A stretch of 64,000 bases of DNA, from contig NZ_FVZN01000014.1 of the NCBI RefSeq assembly GCF_900168685.1, positions 1,984,001-2,048,000 on the forward strand, read 5' to 3'. Origin of the DNA: Solibacillus isronensis (lineage in GTDB: Bacteria; Bacillota; Bacilli; Bacillales_A; Planococcaceae). Numbering within the stretch: the stretch's first letter is position 1; every line of letters starts with the position of its first letter. This document shows, piece by piece, positions 1 through 8,967 of the stretch. A model generated the notes under the pieces. It had not been told where the DNA came from. It searched no databases and saw only the letters and a program-made list of their open reading frames with translations. The position numbers and the translations under genes were made by a program.

Positions 1-36
1 GATGGTTTCTCGTTAAAATGAGAAACCATCCCCTTT
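1..36. terminator. Rho-independent terminator at window edge
   Basis: An 11-bp perfect stem (1-11 with 20-30, 8-nt loop) is followed on the plus strand by CCCTTTTTT. It lies just past the comEC stop. A minus-strand U-run would fall outside the window, so it may end a plus-strand gene to the left, comEC, or both. Confidence 0.7.
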
Positions 37-37
37 T

Positions 38-2356
38 TTATTTCATAAAAAGAGAATTCGATTTTTCAATGTACATTTGATTTTGTGAGACTGAAACTTC
101 TATCGTACCGTCTAAACCTGTTGTGAAGTATTGGGTATTTTTCGCCTCAAACCGATTGACAACATCAATATGCGGATGATTATAGCGGTTATTTTCACCT
201 GCCATAAACACGACAAATTTAGGGTTTGTTACTGTTATAAATTCCTCGGTGCTTGATGTCTTACTGCCATGATGCCCGGCCTTCAATAGATCGATATTAC
301 GTAATTCCTCGTTATAAAGTCGAATGAGCTCCCTCTCGCCTTCCTGCTCCAAATCCCCTGTAAACAATGCCCGAAACGCCTCATGCTTTACAAATAGAAC
401 GAGCGAATCATTATTTCCTTCATATTCAATTTCCAATGGCCATAAATATTCAAATGCTGTTCCCCCGATTTGCCACTTATGACCAGCCATTTTCTCGATC
501 AGTTTCGTATTTGTTTTCTCAAGCTCATGCAAAAAATCGTTCATCACCGGCTTGGTGATCGATCCTGGTGTCACATGAACCTCCTTTACAATCACTTCCC
601 GCAACACCTCTTCAGCGCCCTCTACATGATCGGCATCCGCATGTGACAGCATAAATATATCGATTGTCTGGATTCCTCGTCCTTTTAAATAAGGAACGAC
701 AACTTGACGCCCAACTTCATAGGGAGTTTTGCGCTCTTTCCATGTTTCCTGTTCAAATCGCAACAAGCCCCCTGCATCAATAACAATGACCGATTTTCTG
801 TGCGGCAGTTCAATGACAATGCAGTCCCCTTGACCGACGTTAACAAAGGCAATTTTCAGATCACTGTGCAAAAATGGCTGTATATGAAATATAAAGGCAG
901 GCAGTACTAAAGCAAAGATGACTTTCTTTAACGGAGCTTGCTGGTCAAGCAAATAAAATGTAAAAAAAACCGAGACGTATAAAATGACAAGCCACATAAT
1001 CGAAGGTTTTCCGGGGTTCCACATTTGGACAATCGGCTGCTGAATGAAAAGAATGAAGTTTGTCAGTGCTGTACGCAGCGGCTCATACATAGAAAAGAGA
1101 ATGGAGTCAAACGAGAATGGCAAAAAAGTCAGTATAAGGACAAGTAGATTGATGGGTAAAATAATAAAGGAAAAAAGAGGAACGAAGAAAATATTGGCGA
1201 TAAAAGAAGAAAGGCTGATTTCGTAAAAGTGGAACAGTAATAAAGGATAAACGAGGATTTGGCAAACGAACGTAATGTAAAAGGATTGTACCCAAAAATT
1301 TGAGTAGCGGGCTAAAATGCGGCCGGAATAAACTAAGCTGTACGTGGCCAAATAGGATAGCTGAAAGCCGACTTGAAAAACTGCACCAGGCTCTAATAAT
1401 ACAAACACAATAAAGCTGAGCGACAATGCATCATCCATCGGTATTTTCCAACGAACATACTGCGCAAGCAAGACGAATTCCACGACACTTACCGCACGCC
1501 AAATAGACGGTGCCCCTCCTGCTAAAATTGCATATAACGGCAGTAAAATAAGCAATAATACTGTAGCGACTTCTCTGCGTATTCTCAAGCGAAGCAATAA
1601 CTGAAAAAACAGGAACGAGACAAATGCGACATGCAAACCCGAAATCGCGAATAAATGGGTAATGCCAAGCTTTTGATAGGCGCGGTTTAATTGTTCGTCG
1701 ACATTTTCCTGAAAACCGATCAAAAGGGCCTGTGCCTCTGCTGCAAGAGATGGCGGGAAAGTTTCTTCAATATGTTTTTTTAACCGAAAGCGCTGTTCAT
1801 AGATTGGTTGCATGAAGTTTTTATTTTGCCGAAAATATTGGAGGTGCTGAATTTCAATAATCCCTCTTGCATTTTTGCTTTGCAAATAACGGGCCATAGA
1901 AAAGCCATAGCGGTGCGCGGGGAATGATGGGGATACTTGCTCTCCGGTTACAATAAAACTTGTACCAGCAAGCTGCTGTGCCTCGAAGCGCTGTTTTTCT
2001 TTTTCAGTTTTCAATTCATAGGTGACATATACTTTGTTGCCGGATTCATCAAGCATGAACCCCCTTAACATCACACCATTTATATTGTACTCGTCGGTCC
2101 ACGTTAACATTGCCGGTAGTTTAACCGGATGTGAAAGCTTATTGACTTCATAGGAAAAATAGCTGTAACTTCCAATACCAACTATTAAAATAAATAACAG
2201 ATGGATGTTTGCCAGTCGCTTATAAAGACTAAACACCAGCAATAACGCAAGCAGGAAAAGAAGCCTTCCCGTTTCAAATGCAGCAAGTGCACTGATACAA
2301 ACCGACAAGGCGTAAAATATCCAGTTATGCTTGAACAAGTTTACCAAATAAAGCAT
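38..2356 (-). CDS. comEC: ComEC DNA uptake channel protein
   Basis: This is the 772-residue membrane channel that moves single-stranded DNA across the cytoplasmic membrane during transformation. The N-terminus has two or three membrane segments, then a DUF4131 OB-like region (about 85-190), the polytopic Competence domain with the conserved ISGLHV motif near residue 240, and from about residue 505 a metallo-beta-lactamase-like domain with SHADADH and AGHHGSKTSS metal-site motifs. That domain is proposed to be the nuclease degrading the non-transported strand. Full family length. The ATG lies inside the last codons of comEB (32-nt overlap), so translation is probably coupled. It is the last gene of comEA-comEB-comEC. 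Confidence 0.96.
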   Translation of the reverse strand: MLYLVNLFKHNWIFYALSVCISALAAFETGRLLFLLALLLVFSLYKRLANIHLLFILIVGIGSYSYFSYEVNKLSHPVKLPAMLTWTDEYNINGVMLRGFMLDESGNKVYVTYELKTEKEKQRFEAQQLAGTSFIVTGEQVSPSFPAHRYGFSMARYLQSKNARGIIEIQHLQYFRQNKNFMQPIYEQRFRLKKHIEETFPPSLAAEAQALLIGFQENVDEQLNRAYQKLGITHLFAISGLHVAFVSFLFFQLLLRLRIRREVATVLLLILLPLYAILAGGAPSIWRAVSVVEFVLLAQYVRWKIPMDDALSLSFIVFVLLEPGAVFQVGFQLSYLATYSLVYSGRILARYSNFWVQSFYITFVCQILVYPLLLFHFYEISLSSFIANIFFVPLFSFIILPINLLVLILTFLPFSFDSILFSMYEPLRTALTNFILFIQQPIVQMWNPGKPSIMWLVILYVSVFFTFYLLDQQAPLKKVIFALVLPAFIFHIQPFLHSDLKIAFVNVGQGDCIVIELPHRKSVIVIDAGGLLRFEQETWKERKTPYEVGRQVVVPYLKGRGIQTIDIFMLSHADADHVEGAEEVLREVIVKEVHVTPGSITKPVMNDFLHELEKTNTKLIEKMAGHKWQIGGTAFEYLWPLEIEYEGNNDSLVLFVKHEAFRALFTGDLEQEGERELIRLYNEELRNIDLLKAGHHGSKTSSTEEFITVTNPKFVVFMAGENNRYNHPHIDVVNRFEAKNTQYFTTGLDGTIEVSVSQNQMYIEKSNSLFMK

Positions 2357-2900
2357 GCATCTTCTCCTCTAATGGGAGCAACTGATCTCGGCTTGCACCT
2401 AACTCACGAAGCTTCTCAAGCATTTCAGCGGTCAATGCGAACTTTTCATCTTGCAGAAAGTCGATCTTAGCTTCATCAAATGGAATATGTGCAACATGGA
2501 CATCCGCTTTTTTGAACAGTTCCATTGCGTACATATTATTTTTATAATCTTTTGCATAGTACACATTTTTAATGCCGGCTTGAATGATCGTCTTCGTGCA
2601 TGGCAGGCATGGGAAATGCGTGACATATAGATCCGCTCCATTTGATGGCGTACCATATTTTGCACATTGCAGTAATGCATTCGTTTCGGCATGCACTGTG
2701 CGGACACAATGGTTGTCCACAACGTAGCACCCTTCTTCGATACAGTGTTCGTCACCTGAAATCGATCCATTATATCCGCCGGCAATGATGCGCTTTTCCC
2801 GTACAATTGTCGCACCTACCGCAAGACGGCTGCACGTGCTTCTTAATGCGAGTAAATGACTTTGCGCCATAAAAAATTGATCCCAAGTAATTCGCTCCAT
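2325..2900 (-). CDS. comEB: ComEB, dCMP deaminase family protein
   Basis: A 191-residue cytidine/deoxycytidylate deaminase-fold protein, matching B. subtilis ComEB (about 189 residues). The zinc site is visible as HAETN (the HAE proton shuttle) and PCLPC. dCMP deaminases make dUMP for dTMP synthesis; ComEB has also been linked to localising competence proteins at the pole. An upstream extension of 28 in-frame codons exists, but the ATG at 2900 starts the family-conserved MERITWDQ sequence and has a GGGGGT ribosome-binding site about 6 nt upstream. It sits 85 nt after comEA and overlaps comEC. Confidence 0.95.
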   Translation of the reverse strand: MERITWDQFFMAQSHLLALRSTCSRLAVGATIVREKRIIAGGYNGSISGDEHCIEEGCYVVDNHCVRTVHAETNALLQCAKYGTPSNGADLYVTHFPCLPCTKTIIQAGIKNVYYAKDYKNNMYAMELFKKADVHVAHIPFDEAKIDFLQDEKFALTAEMLEKLRELGASRDQLLPLEEKMHALFGKLVQA

Positions 2901-2985
2901 ATGATAACCCCCAAATGTTTTGTCACCTATCAGTTTATACATAGTTCCTGACATTCGCAATGTAAGTTCGGTCAGAAATTTCACT

Positions 2986-3633
2986 TTATTTTACGTCGAT
3001 TAGGTCCTTTAACTGCTCAAATGTTTTGTCCCCGATTCCCGTTACCTTTTTTAAATCATCAATGACTTGAAAATTCCCATGTTCGGAACGGTGCTGAATA
3101 ATCGCCCCCGCTTTGGATGGACCAATTCCCGGAAGCTGGGTTAACTCCGCTTCCATCGCTTTATTTATATTAATCTTCCCGGTCGTATTTCCACTGCCGG
3201 AGCCGGTTGCCGGACCTGCCTGTATTATCCGTTCCATTACTTCTGCAGGCTCTTCACCCATTTTAGGTACATAGATGACCATTTCATCCTGAAGTCTTTG
3301 GGCATGGTTAATAAGCACCGGATTGGCATCGTCTGTGTAACCTCCTGCTGCTTCAACGGCATCGACAATCCGTTGTTCTTCGGATAATGAATAAACACCC
3401 GGATATTTTACCGCTCCTTTTACATCAACCATTATTGGCTTTTGTTCGGTTTCAACTTCCGTGTCCGGATTTGCGGAAGGTTCTTCAATAGCTGGAATTG
3501 TCATTTGGTCAATTGTTTCTATCGTAGCACTGTGCGAGGAATCATCGAGGAATAATAAGTAGATTAATACCGCAGCAACGATACCGCCCAGAACAGCAAG
3601 TTGCTTTTTATACTTCTCCAGAAATGGCTGCAA
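2986..3633 (-). CDS. comEA: ComEA DNA receptor
   Basis: The membrane-anchored double-stranded DNA receptor for transformation, 215 residues. An N-terminal membrane segment (about residues 12-30) is followed by an acidic linker, an SLBB domain (about 65-125), and a C-terminal helix-hairpin-helix pair with PGIGPSKA and VTGIGDKTF that contacts DNA. The open frame begins with GTG at 3645, but that codon abuts the AAAGG Shine-Dalgarno. The TTG at 3633 lies about 9 nt beyond it and is the better start. The leader carries a long inverted repeat that includes this Shine-Dalgarno, described separately. First gene of the comE operon; no comER-like gene is present upstream. Confidence 0.93.
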   Translation of the reverse strand: MQPFLEKYKKQLAVLGGIVAAVLIYLLFLDDSSHSATIETIDQMTIPAIEEPSANPDTEVETEQKPIMVDVKGAVKYPGVYSLSEEQRIVDAVEAAGGYTDDANPVLINHAQRLQDEMVIYVPKMGEEPAEVMERIIQAGPATGSGSGNTTGKININKAMEAELTQLPGIGPSKAGAIIQHRSEHGNFQVIDDLKKVTGIGDKTFEQLKDLIDVK

Positions 3634-3645
3634 AATAAAAAACAC

Positions 3646-3715
3646 CCTTTCATAAAGAAGGTTTTATATATGGAGCTTACATCCACTATACAAATTCCGC
3701 TTCTTTATGAAAAGG
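3646..3715 (-). promoter_or_regulatory. comEA leader stem with embedded Shine-Dalgarno
   Basis: Arms at 3700-3715 and 3646-3660 (CCTTTTCATAAAGAAG against CTTCTTTATGAAAGG, one unpaired A) can form a 15-bp stem with a loop of about 39 nt on the comE transcript. The 3' arm contains the AAAGG ribosome-binding site of comEA and is followed by GTG then six U. It could act as a terminator of yqeM or as an attenuator/RBS switch for comE. Pairing is read from the sequence; the regulatory role is inferred. Confidence 0.55.
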
Positions 3716-3756
3716 TATTTCCATCAAAACTGCCGAAACTTACTTTTTCAGCTATT

Positions 3757-4494
3757 TTATTTAACCGCCCGAATAAAAATTCGTTCGCTTTCATCAGTCG
3801 GTTGTGTTGGTGTCCAGTCTGCCGTTACTTCAACATGAGAAAAACCGACCTCTTTTAGCCATTTCGCATATTGCTCATACGCAAATGTGCGCTGATAATG
3901 TTCTTCATCAAAACGTTCATACAGGCCGCTTTCTGTTAGTACAAAAAATGTCATTTGATGGTACACAGAATGGGGTTCTTCACCTGGCTCTGTATGCCAA
4001 ACATATGAAATTTCGCCGTCATCATATGTAAATGGACCATCCAGAAAAATATCGTCCATTTTATATAACGAATGTACATCAAAGAATAGTTGTCCGCCTT
4101 CACGGAGACTGTCAAATATCCGCTTTAATGTTTCCACGACATTTTGCTGCTCTTTTACATAGTTGATTGAGTCAATTGGGATGATGGCAACATCCAAATC
4201 GCTGAAACCATCTAGTTCGTCCATTGACATAGCATATAGAGGCATTGAAACCTTCTCAGCTTCCATACGCGCACTTGCAATGGCAAGCATGTCTTCCGAT
4301 AAGTCAATCCCTGATACAGCGTAACCTGCTTTATGCAGCATTAATGCAAGCGTTCCTGTACCACAGCCAATATCGAGCAGATTTTTATAGTTCTGTGCAG
4401 GTGCAAATGTCTGAATCCATTCCACATATTCCGTATACGGGATATCTGTCATCAATTCATCATAAACTTCCGCAAAACGTTCATAACTATTCAT
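3757..4494 (-). CDS. yqeM: YqeM, SAM-dependent class I methyltransferase
   Basis: A 245-residue Rossmann-fold methyltransferase with the SAM-binding glycine motif LLDIGCGTGTLAL near residues 40-52 and an acidic ribose-binding loop (SGIDLSEDM). It matches the YqeM family found next to rsfS and yqeK in Bacillales. The substrate is unknown. Its ATG at 4494 overlaps the end of rsfS by 8 nt, so the two are probably translationally coupled. About 110 nt, mostly a long inverted repeat, separate it from comEA. Confidence 0.88.
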   Translation of the reverse strand: MNSYERFAEVYDELMTDIPYTEYVEWIQTFAPAQNYKNLLDIGCGTGTLALMLHKAGYAVSGIDLSEDMLAIASARMEAEKVSMPLYAMSMDELDGFSDLDVAIIPIDSINYVKEQQNVVETLKRIFDSLREGGQLFFDVHSLYKMDDIFLDGPFTYDDGEISYVWHTEPGEEPHSVYHQMTFFVLTESGLYERFDEEHYQRTFAYEQYAKWLKEVGFSHVEVTADWTPTQPTDESERIFIRAVK

Positions 4495-4840
4495 TGTCCA
4501 TTTGTGGCGCGTCTAATTGTGGTGCATCTCCCCATAGACGCTCTAGGTTGTAATAGGCACGCTCATCTTTATGGAAAATATGTGCAACAACATCACCCAT
4601 ATCGACTAAAATCCAGCGTGCAGTATCAAAGCCTTCAAGCTTACGTACTGTGAAGCCCGCTTCTTCTGCTTTTTCTTTAATTTCACGTGCAATTGCCTGT
4701 ACTTGGCGCTCTGAGCTACCTTCTGCAATGATGAAATAATCAGCTAAAAGTGAAATCCCTTGCATATTTAATGCAACGATATCTTCTCCTCGCTTGTCAT
4801 CGATTGCTTTGTACGTAATATTTAATAACGTTTCATTCAT
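4487..4840 (-). CDS. rsfS: RsfS ribosomal silencing factor
   Basis: A 117-residue protein of the RsfS/Iojap/YbeB family (B. subtilis YqeL). It binds ribosomal protein L14 on the 50S subunit and blocks subunit joining under nutrient limitation. The family core is visible around ADYFIIAEGSSERQVQAIA and DTARWILVDMGDVVAHIF. The length is normal. The start ATG is preceded by AGAGAGGAA. It lies 6 nt after yqeK and overlaps yqeM by 8 nt. Confidence 0.95.
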   Translation of the reverse strand: MNETLLNITYKAIDDKRGEDIVALNMQGISLLADYFIIAEGSSERQVQAIAREIKEKAEEAGFTVRKLEGFDTARWILVDMGDVVAHIFHKDERAYYNLERLWGDAPQLDAPQMDNE

Positions 4841-4846
4841 GTATGT

Positions 4847-5407
4847 TTATTCCTCTCTTATTAAGCTGTTGTAGCATTCAATTGAAACAGGGTAAATTGC
4901 CTGCTGTGACGAAACTAAAAAACTGAGCGTATGTGTCACACATGCCCGGAATGCATCTTCTAAACTGATGTCTGCCAATGTTCTTAGTTCCTCAACACCC
5001 TGAAACTTACGATTTGGTTCAATCATATCTGCTACATAAATAATTTTCTCAATAGTTGTCATATTCACACGTCCGGTAGTATGGTAACGAATTGCATTTA
5101 AAATGGCTTCATCATTAATTTGGAATTCCGTCTCGACAATCCAGGCACCGACCGGGCCATGCAATATTTCTGCATTCCAGTCAAGCAAACGCGCATCCAA
5201 CTGCTGTTCGATCACGACTTGCTTCATCCAGTCAACATCCGCATATTTAGCGATATCATGGAAAATAGCCGCAATCTCTGCTTTTTGTGGATTTTCATCG
5301 TATTGATGAGCTAAACGGATCGCTGTTTCCATTACACCAACCGTATGAATATACCGTTTTTCAGGCATTCGATCTTTAATCGCGGCCAGCATCGTTTGAC
5401 GATCCAT
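4847..5407 (-). CDS. yqeK: YqeK HD-domain Ap4A hydrolase family
   Basis: A 186-residue HD phosphohydrolase. Metal ligands are visible in KRYIHTVGV, FHDIAKY (HD pair) and LHGPVGA, with a late D in YVADMIEPNR. YqeK proteins hydrolyse diadenosine tetraphosphate symmetrically. The open frame extends 52 codons upstream, but the ATG at 5407 starts the conserved region and has GGAAGG 5-6 nt upstream. The gene overlaps the end of nadD by 32 nt. Confidence 0.93.
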   Translation of the reverse strand: MDRQTMLAAIKDRMPEKRYIHTVGVMETAIRLAHQYDENPQKAEIAAIFHDIAKYADVDWMKQVVIEQQLDARLLDWNAEILHGPVGAWIVETEFQINDEAILNAIRYHTTGRVNMTTIEKIIYVADMIEPNRKFQGVEELRTLADISLEDAFRACVTHTLSFLVSSQQAIYPVSIECYNSLIREE

Positions 5408-5969
5408 ACAAACCTTCCTTTCGAATATACTGTTCAACTGCAGCAGGCAATAAAAATTGTAAAGGTGCCTCTGATTGCTGTAATCGGTTTCGAATATATG
5501 TTGAAGAAAGGTCAATTTGCGGAGCTTCCACCATGCACACGTCGTAGGAAGATTTTGCTTCACTGCCCGGGCGCATCACTCCAACAAATGTGACAAGTTC
5601 CATTAATTCATCGATACGGTGCCATGTATGCAAAGAGTCGATCATGTCCCCGCCGATAATAAAATAAAACTGTATTTGTGGTTCACGTTCACACAATGCT
5701 TTCATTGTATCGAATGTATAGGATACCCCTCCGCGCTCAAGTTCGTATGTTTCCACATGAAAATAAGGAATGTCCTCGATCGCCAGCTCAACCATCCGCA
5801 GACGCTGCGCATTTGTTGCCGAGCGGGACAAATCCTTATGCGGCGGTTTTGCATTCGGCATAAAGCGTACTTCCGTCAAACCAAGCGCTGCATACACTTC
5901 GTTGGCCATCATTAAATGTCCAATATGCGGTGGATTAAAAGTTCCTCCAAAAAGACCGACTTTCTTCAT
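5376..5969 (-). CDS. nadD: Nicotinate-nucleotide adenylyltransferase
   Basis: NadD (197 residues) adenylylates nicotinate mononucleotide to deamido-NAD, shared by de novo and salvage NAD synthesis. The nucleotidyltransferase motif GTFNPPHIGH is at residues 10-19 and the C-terminal SSTYIRNRL motif is present. The ATG at 5969 follows an AAGGTGAAG site. It sits in the yhbY-nadD-yqeK-rsfS run. Its presence matters because the de novo nadABC genes are absent from their usual place beside niaR in this window. Confidence 0.96.
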   Translation of the reverse strand: MKKVGLFGGTFNPPHIGHLMMANEVYAALGLTEVRFMPNAKPPHKDLSRSATNAQRLRMVELAIEDIPYFHVETYELERGGVSYTFDTMKALCEREPQIQFYFIIGGDMIDSLHTWHRIDELMELVTFVGVMRPGSEAKSSYDVCMVEAPQIDLSSTYIRNRLQQSEAPLQFLLPAAVEQYIRKEGLYGSSNDAGRD

Positions 5970-5980
5970 TACACTTCACC

Positions 5981-6286
5981 TTATTTCGTAGCTACTTTTG
6001 GTAATACGATTTTTTTGTTGTTGCGAGATTCTTTATATAAAACAACCGTCAACCCGATCAGTTGAACAAGCTCGGCACGTGTACCGGCTGCCAGTTCTTC
6101 CGCCACGACATTTTTGTCTTCTTCACAGTTGTCTAAAATGCGTACTTTAATAAGTTCGCGTGCTTCCAATACATCGCGTAATTGTGCAATCATTGCATCA
6201 TTTACGCCACCTTTCCCAACTTGGAAAATTGGATCTAAGTGATGTGCCTCAGCACGTAAAAAACGTTTTTGTTTACCTGTTAACAT
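5981..6286 (-). CDS. yhbY: YhbY/YqeI CRM-domain RNA-binding protein
   Basis: A 101-residue protein consisting of one CRM (chloroplast RNA splicing and ribosome maturation) domain, matching the YhbY family (YqeI in B. subtilis). It associates with pre-50S ribosomal subunits. The GxxG-like loop VGKGGVND is visible near residue 23. Strong AGGAGG site 7 nt before the ATG. The first codons overlap the 3' end of aroE by 14 nt. Confidence 0.94.
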   Translation of the reverse strand: MLTGKQKRFLRAEAHHLDPIFQVGKGGVNDAMIAQLRDVLEARELIKVRILDNCEEDKNVVAEELAAGTRAELVQLIGLTVVLYKESRNNKKIVLPKVATK

Positions 6287-7115
6287 AATTTCCTCCTAAT
6301 TGCGCCGTTAAACGGGCAATCATTGCATTTGTATTTGGATAATGACCTAACCAGTGTTCGTAAGCAATCGCACCTTGATGCACGAACATGCCTAACCCAT
6401 TGACAATTGTCGCCCCTTTTTGCTCAGCCGCTTGCAAAAATGGCGTCATTAATGGATTATACACAATATCTGCAGCAATTGCGCCTGCCGGGAACTTTTC
6501 AAGCGAAAATGGTAATGCAAAGTCGCCCGTAGTCATTCCTGCTGGTGTTGTTTGAATAAAAATTTCATAATTGGCCATGCTTTGTTCTGCTTCTTGCATT
6601 GAAACAGCTTGGCCAGCATGTAATTCATCAATAATTTGCTGTGCTTTTTCAACTGTCCGGTTGGCAATTGTTATATTCGTATAACCTGTCAGTTGAAGGG
6701 CAAATGCAATACCACGGGCTGCGCCACCTGCTCCGATCAGTAAAACCGGTGCATTACGTTTTGTCGTACCAATTACATGCTCAAGTGATTTCACAAAACC
6801 CGGACCGTCCGTATTATAGCCTTTTAATTTACCTTCTGCAGTGCGCACGACCGTATTGACCGCACCCATTTTTTCGGCAAGTTCATCCAGCTCATCCAAG
6901 AACGGAATGATCGCTTGTTTATGCGGAATCGTTACATTCCAGCCGCTTGTCCCTAACAGTTTGAATGATGCAACAGCTTGTTGTAGATGTTCTGGCTTCA
7001 CGTGTATCGGGATATACGTTGCATCCACATTCGCTTCTTCATACCATGCATTATGCATTTCCGGAGATTTTGACTGTGCAATCGGATCCCCAATAACCGC
7101 AAACCACTTTTTCAT
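6273..7115 (-). CDS. aroE: Shikimate dehydrogenase (NADP+)
   Basis: AroE (280 residues) reduces 3-dehydroshikimate to shikimate in the chorismate pathway. Substrate-site motifs SKSPEMHN and NVTIPHKQ (catalytic Lys) and NTDGPGF are at the N-terminus, and the NADP-binding GAGGAARG follows near residue 125. An earlier TTG at 7121 is closer to the AGGGAAT site than is usual; the ATG at 7115 has better spacing and starts the conserved KKWFAVIGDP. Part of the yqeG-yqeH-aroE-yhbY-nadD operon. Confidence 0.96.
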   Translation of the reverse strand: MKKWFAVIGDPIAQSKSPEMHNAWYEEANVDATYIPIHVKPEHLQQAVASFKLLGTSGWNVTIPHKQAIIPFLDELDELAEKMGAVNTVVRTAEGKLKGYNTDGPGFVKSLEHVIGTTKRNAPVLLIGAGGAARGIAFALQLTGYTNITIANRTVEKAQQIIDELHAGQAVSMQEAEQSMANYEIFIQTTPAGMTTGDFALPFSLEKFPAGAIAADIVYNPLMTPFLQAAEQKGATIVNGLGMFVHQGAIAYEHWLGHYPNTNAMIARLTAQLGGNYVNR

Positions 7116-7256
7116 CGACAATTCCCTCTTTCCTACTACCGTTCATTCACTGTAAAATAACTGACTTGATAAAAAGAAGGCGAATTTGCCCGCCTCCCCT
7201 TTATTCCAATCAACTAACTTCAGATGATAAAATTCCATTCAAAATCTGATGAATTA

Positions 7257-8360
7257 TTAAATCAACGATGGACGAATGAATACTTCTACGCCTTTTGGTG
7301 CGTGTGCTGCTACGACAACATTGGCATGCTGTACTGTAATCCAGCCTAATCCTGAAATAACTACATCTGTTTTCGGTTCTTTGATCGAAAACTCGTGACG
7401 CACTAATGGCGGTAATTGATCAATATGTTTAGACGTTGGAGGTGCCAGTAACTCACCTTTATGTTCTTCATATAATTGATCCGCACGTTCCAGCTTCGTA
7501 CGGTGGATCGGCAAATCATTTGCAACATGTACAGTAAATGCCGAACGCTCTCCTTGAATAAAATCAAAACGGGCAAGAGCACCGATAAATAGTGTTTGTC
7601 CAGGATTTTGCTGATACACTTTTGGTTTAATTTCTTTTTTCGGCATAATATATTTTAATTCACTCGAATCGATATGGTGTGCCATTTGGTGGTGATTGAT
7701 AATACCAGGTGTATCATATAAAGATGATCCGTCATCAAGCGGAATGCCAATCATATCAAGCGTAGTTCCCGGGAAATGAGAAGTTGTAATAATTTCTCCC
7801 TCACCTGTAGCTTGCTTAATAATACGGTTAATAAACGTCGATTTACCGACATTTGTACAACCTACAACATATACATCTTTGCCGTTACGGTATTCTTCAA
7901 TCGCTGCAACGACTTCCTGCATGCCCATTCCTTTATGTGCCGAAACAAGCTTCACATCAACCGGCTTTAATCCAAGTGCTTTCGCTTCACGTTTTAACCA
8001 GTTGATTACTTTCTTTTCTTTTACCGATTTTGGTAAAAGGTCTGCTTTATTTGCTACTAAAAGAACCGGATTATTTCCAACGAATCGGTGTAAACCTGGT
8101 AGCCAGCTGCCATTGAAATCGAAAATATCCACGATTTTCACGATCAGACCTTGCTGTTGACCAAGACCGTTTAAAATACGTAAAAAATCATCATCCGTTA
8201 AGCTAACAGGTTGGATTTCATTATAGTTTTTTAAACGGAAACAACGTTGACAAATAATCATTTCCTTTTCCAGCGAGGATGCAGGTGCATACCCTAATCC
8301 ATTTTTATCTTCAGTTTGAATCACTGTTCCACAGCCAATACATTGTGGCATTTCATTCAT
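7257..8360 (-). CDS. yqeH: YqeH ribosome biogenesis GTPase
   Basis: A 367-residue circularly permuted GTPase required for 30S subunit assembly. An N-terminal zinc finger (CIGC...CQRC, residues 8-38) precedes the G domain, where G4 (NKADLL) comes before G1 (GCTNVGKST, about residue 165) and G3 (DTPG), the order typical of the permuted class. The C-terminal third is the TRAP-like RNA-binding region. GGAGGAAAT lies about 7 nt before the ATG. Follows yqeG by 57 nt. Confidence 0.96.
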   Translation of the reverse strand: MNEMPQCIGCGTVIQTEDKNGLGYAPASSLEKEMIICQRCFRLKNYNEIQPVSLTDDDFLRILNGLGQQQGLIVKIVDIFDFNGSWLPGLHRFVGNNPVLLVANKADLLPKSVKEKKVINWLKREAKALGLKPVDVKLVSAHKGMGMQEVVAAIEEYRNGKDVYVVGCTNVGKSTFINRIIKQATGEGEIITTSHFPGTTLDMIGIPLDDGSSLYDTPGIINHHQMAHHIDSSELKYIMPKKEIKPKVYQQNPGQTLFIGALARFDFIQGERSAFTVHVANDLPIHRTKLERADQLYEEHKGELLAPPTSKHIDQLPPLVRHEFSIKEPKTDVVISGLGWITVQHANVVVAAHAPKGVEVFIRPSLI

Positions 8361-8417
8361 TCACTATTTCCTCCTAACTACTATTGCACCTTCATGCAAA
8401 AAAACTTGGGTCGCTTT

Positions 8418-8933
8418 TTAGTCTTCCCAAGGATACTTTCCTTTTCGCTTTAGATCGTTATATACACGACGTTCGACGAAGCGGTTAAATTTTGTAACGA
8501 GTCCATCAGAGTCAGCAACAGGACGTACTAAAAACGTATAAAGTTTTTGACGTTTTGCACCCATCACATCTGTTAATAGCTGATCTCCCAGCATCGCAAC
8601 TTCATGGCGACGTAGACGCAGCTGAACAAGGGCCGCATAATATGCTGCACCTAATGGTTTTTTGGCACGGAAAATAAACGGTATGCCGTGCGGTTCTGCA
8701 AACTGGCGCACCCGTGCTTCATGATTGTTTGAGGCAATAATAATTTTTATGCCTGCTTCACGCATCATTTCAAACCATTGTACAAGCTCTTCCGTTGCAT
8801 CAGCACGGTCCCATTCAACAAGCGTATTATCTAAATCTGTTATGATCCCTTTAATGCCTAAATCCTTTAATTTTTCCGGTGTAATTTCATATACACTGCG
8901 AATAAATTCATCTGGTAATAAAAAGTTGTACAA
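8418..8933 (-). CDS. yqeG: YqeG HAD-superfamily (IIIA) phosphatase
   Basis: A 171-residue HAD phosphatase of the YqeG family. The motif I nucleophile is in ITDLDNTLV, motif II in IIIASNNH and motif III/IV around MLGDQLLTDVMGA. The family includes phosphatidylglycerolphosphate phosphatases in plants and yeast (Gep4), but the bacterial substrate is not settled. It starts with TTG at 8933. The neighbouring psd and pssA genes make a phospholipid role attractive, as an inference. The sda gene that lies near this locus in B. subtilis is not visible. Confidence 0.9.
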   Translation of the reverse strand: MYNFLLPDEFIRSVYEITPEKLKDLGIKGIITDLDNTLVEWDRADATEELVQWFEMMREAGIKIIIASNNHEARVRQFAEPHGIPFIFRAKKPLGAAYYAALVQLRLRRHEVAMLGDQLLTDVMGAKRQKLYTFLVRPVADSDGLVTKFNRFVERRVYNDLKRKGKYPWED

Positions 8934-8967
8934 AGCCGTAACCCCTAACTCAAAATTTATTTATTCA

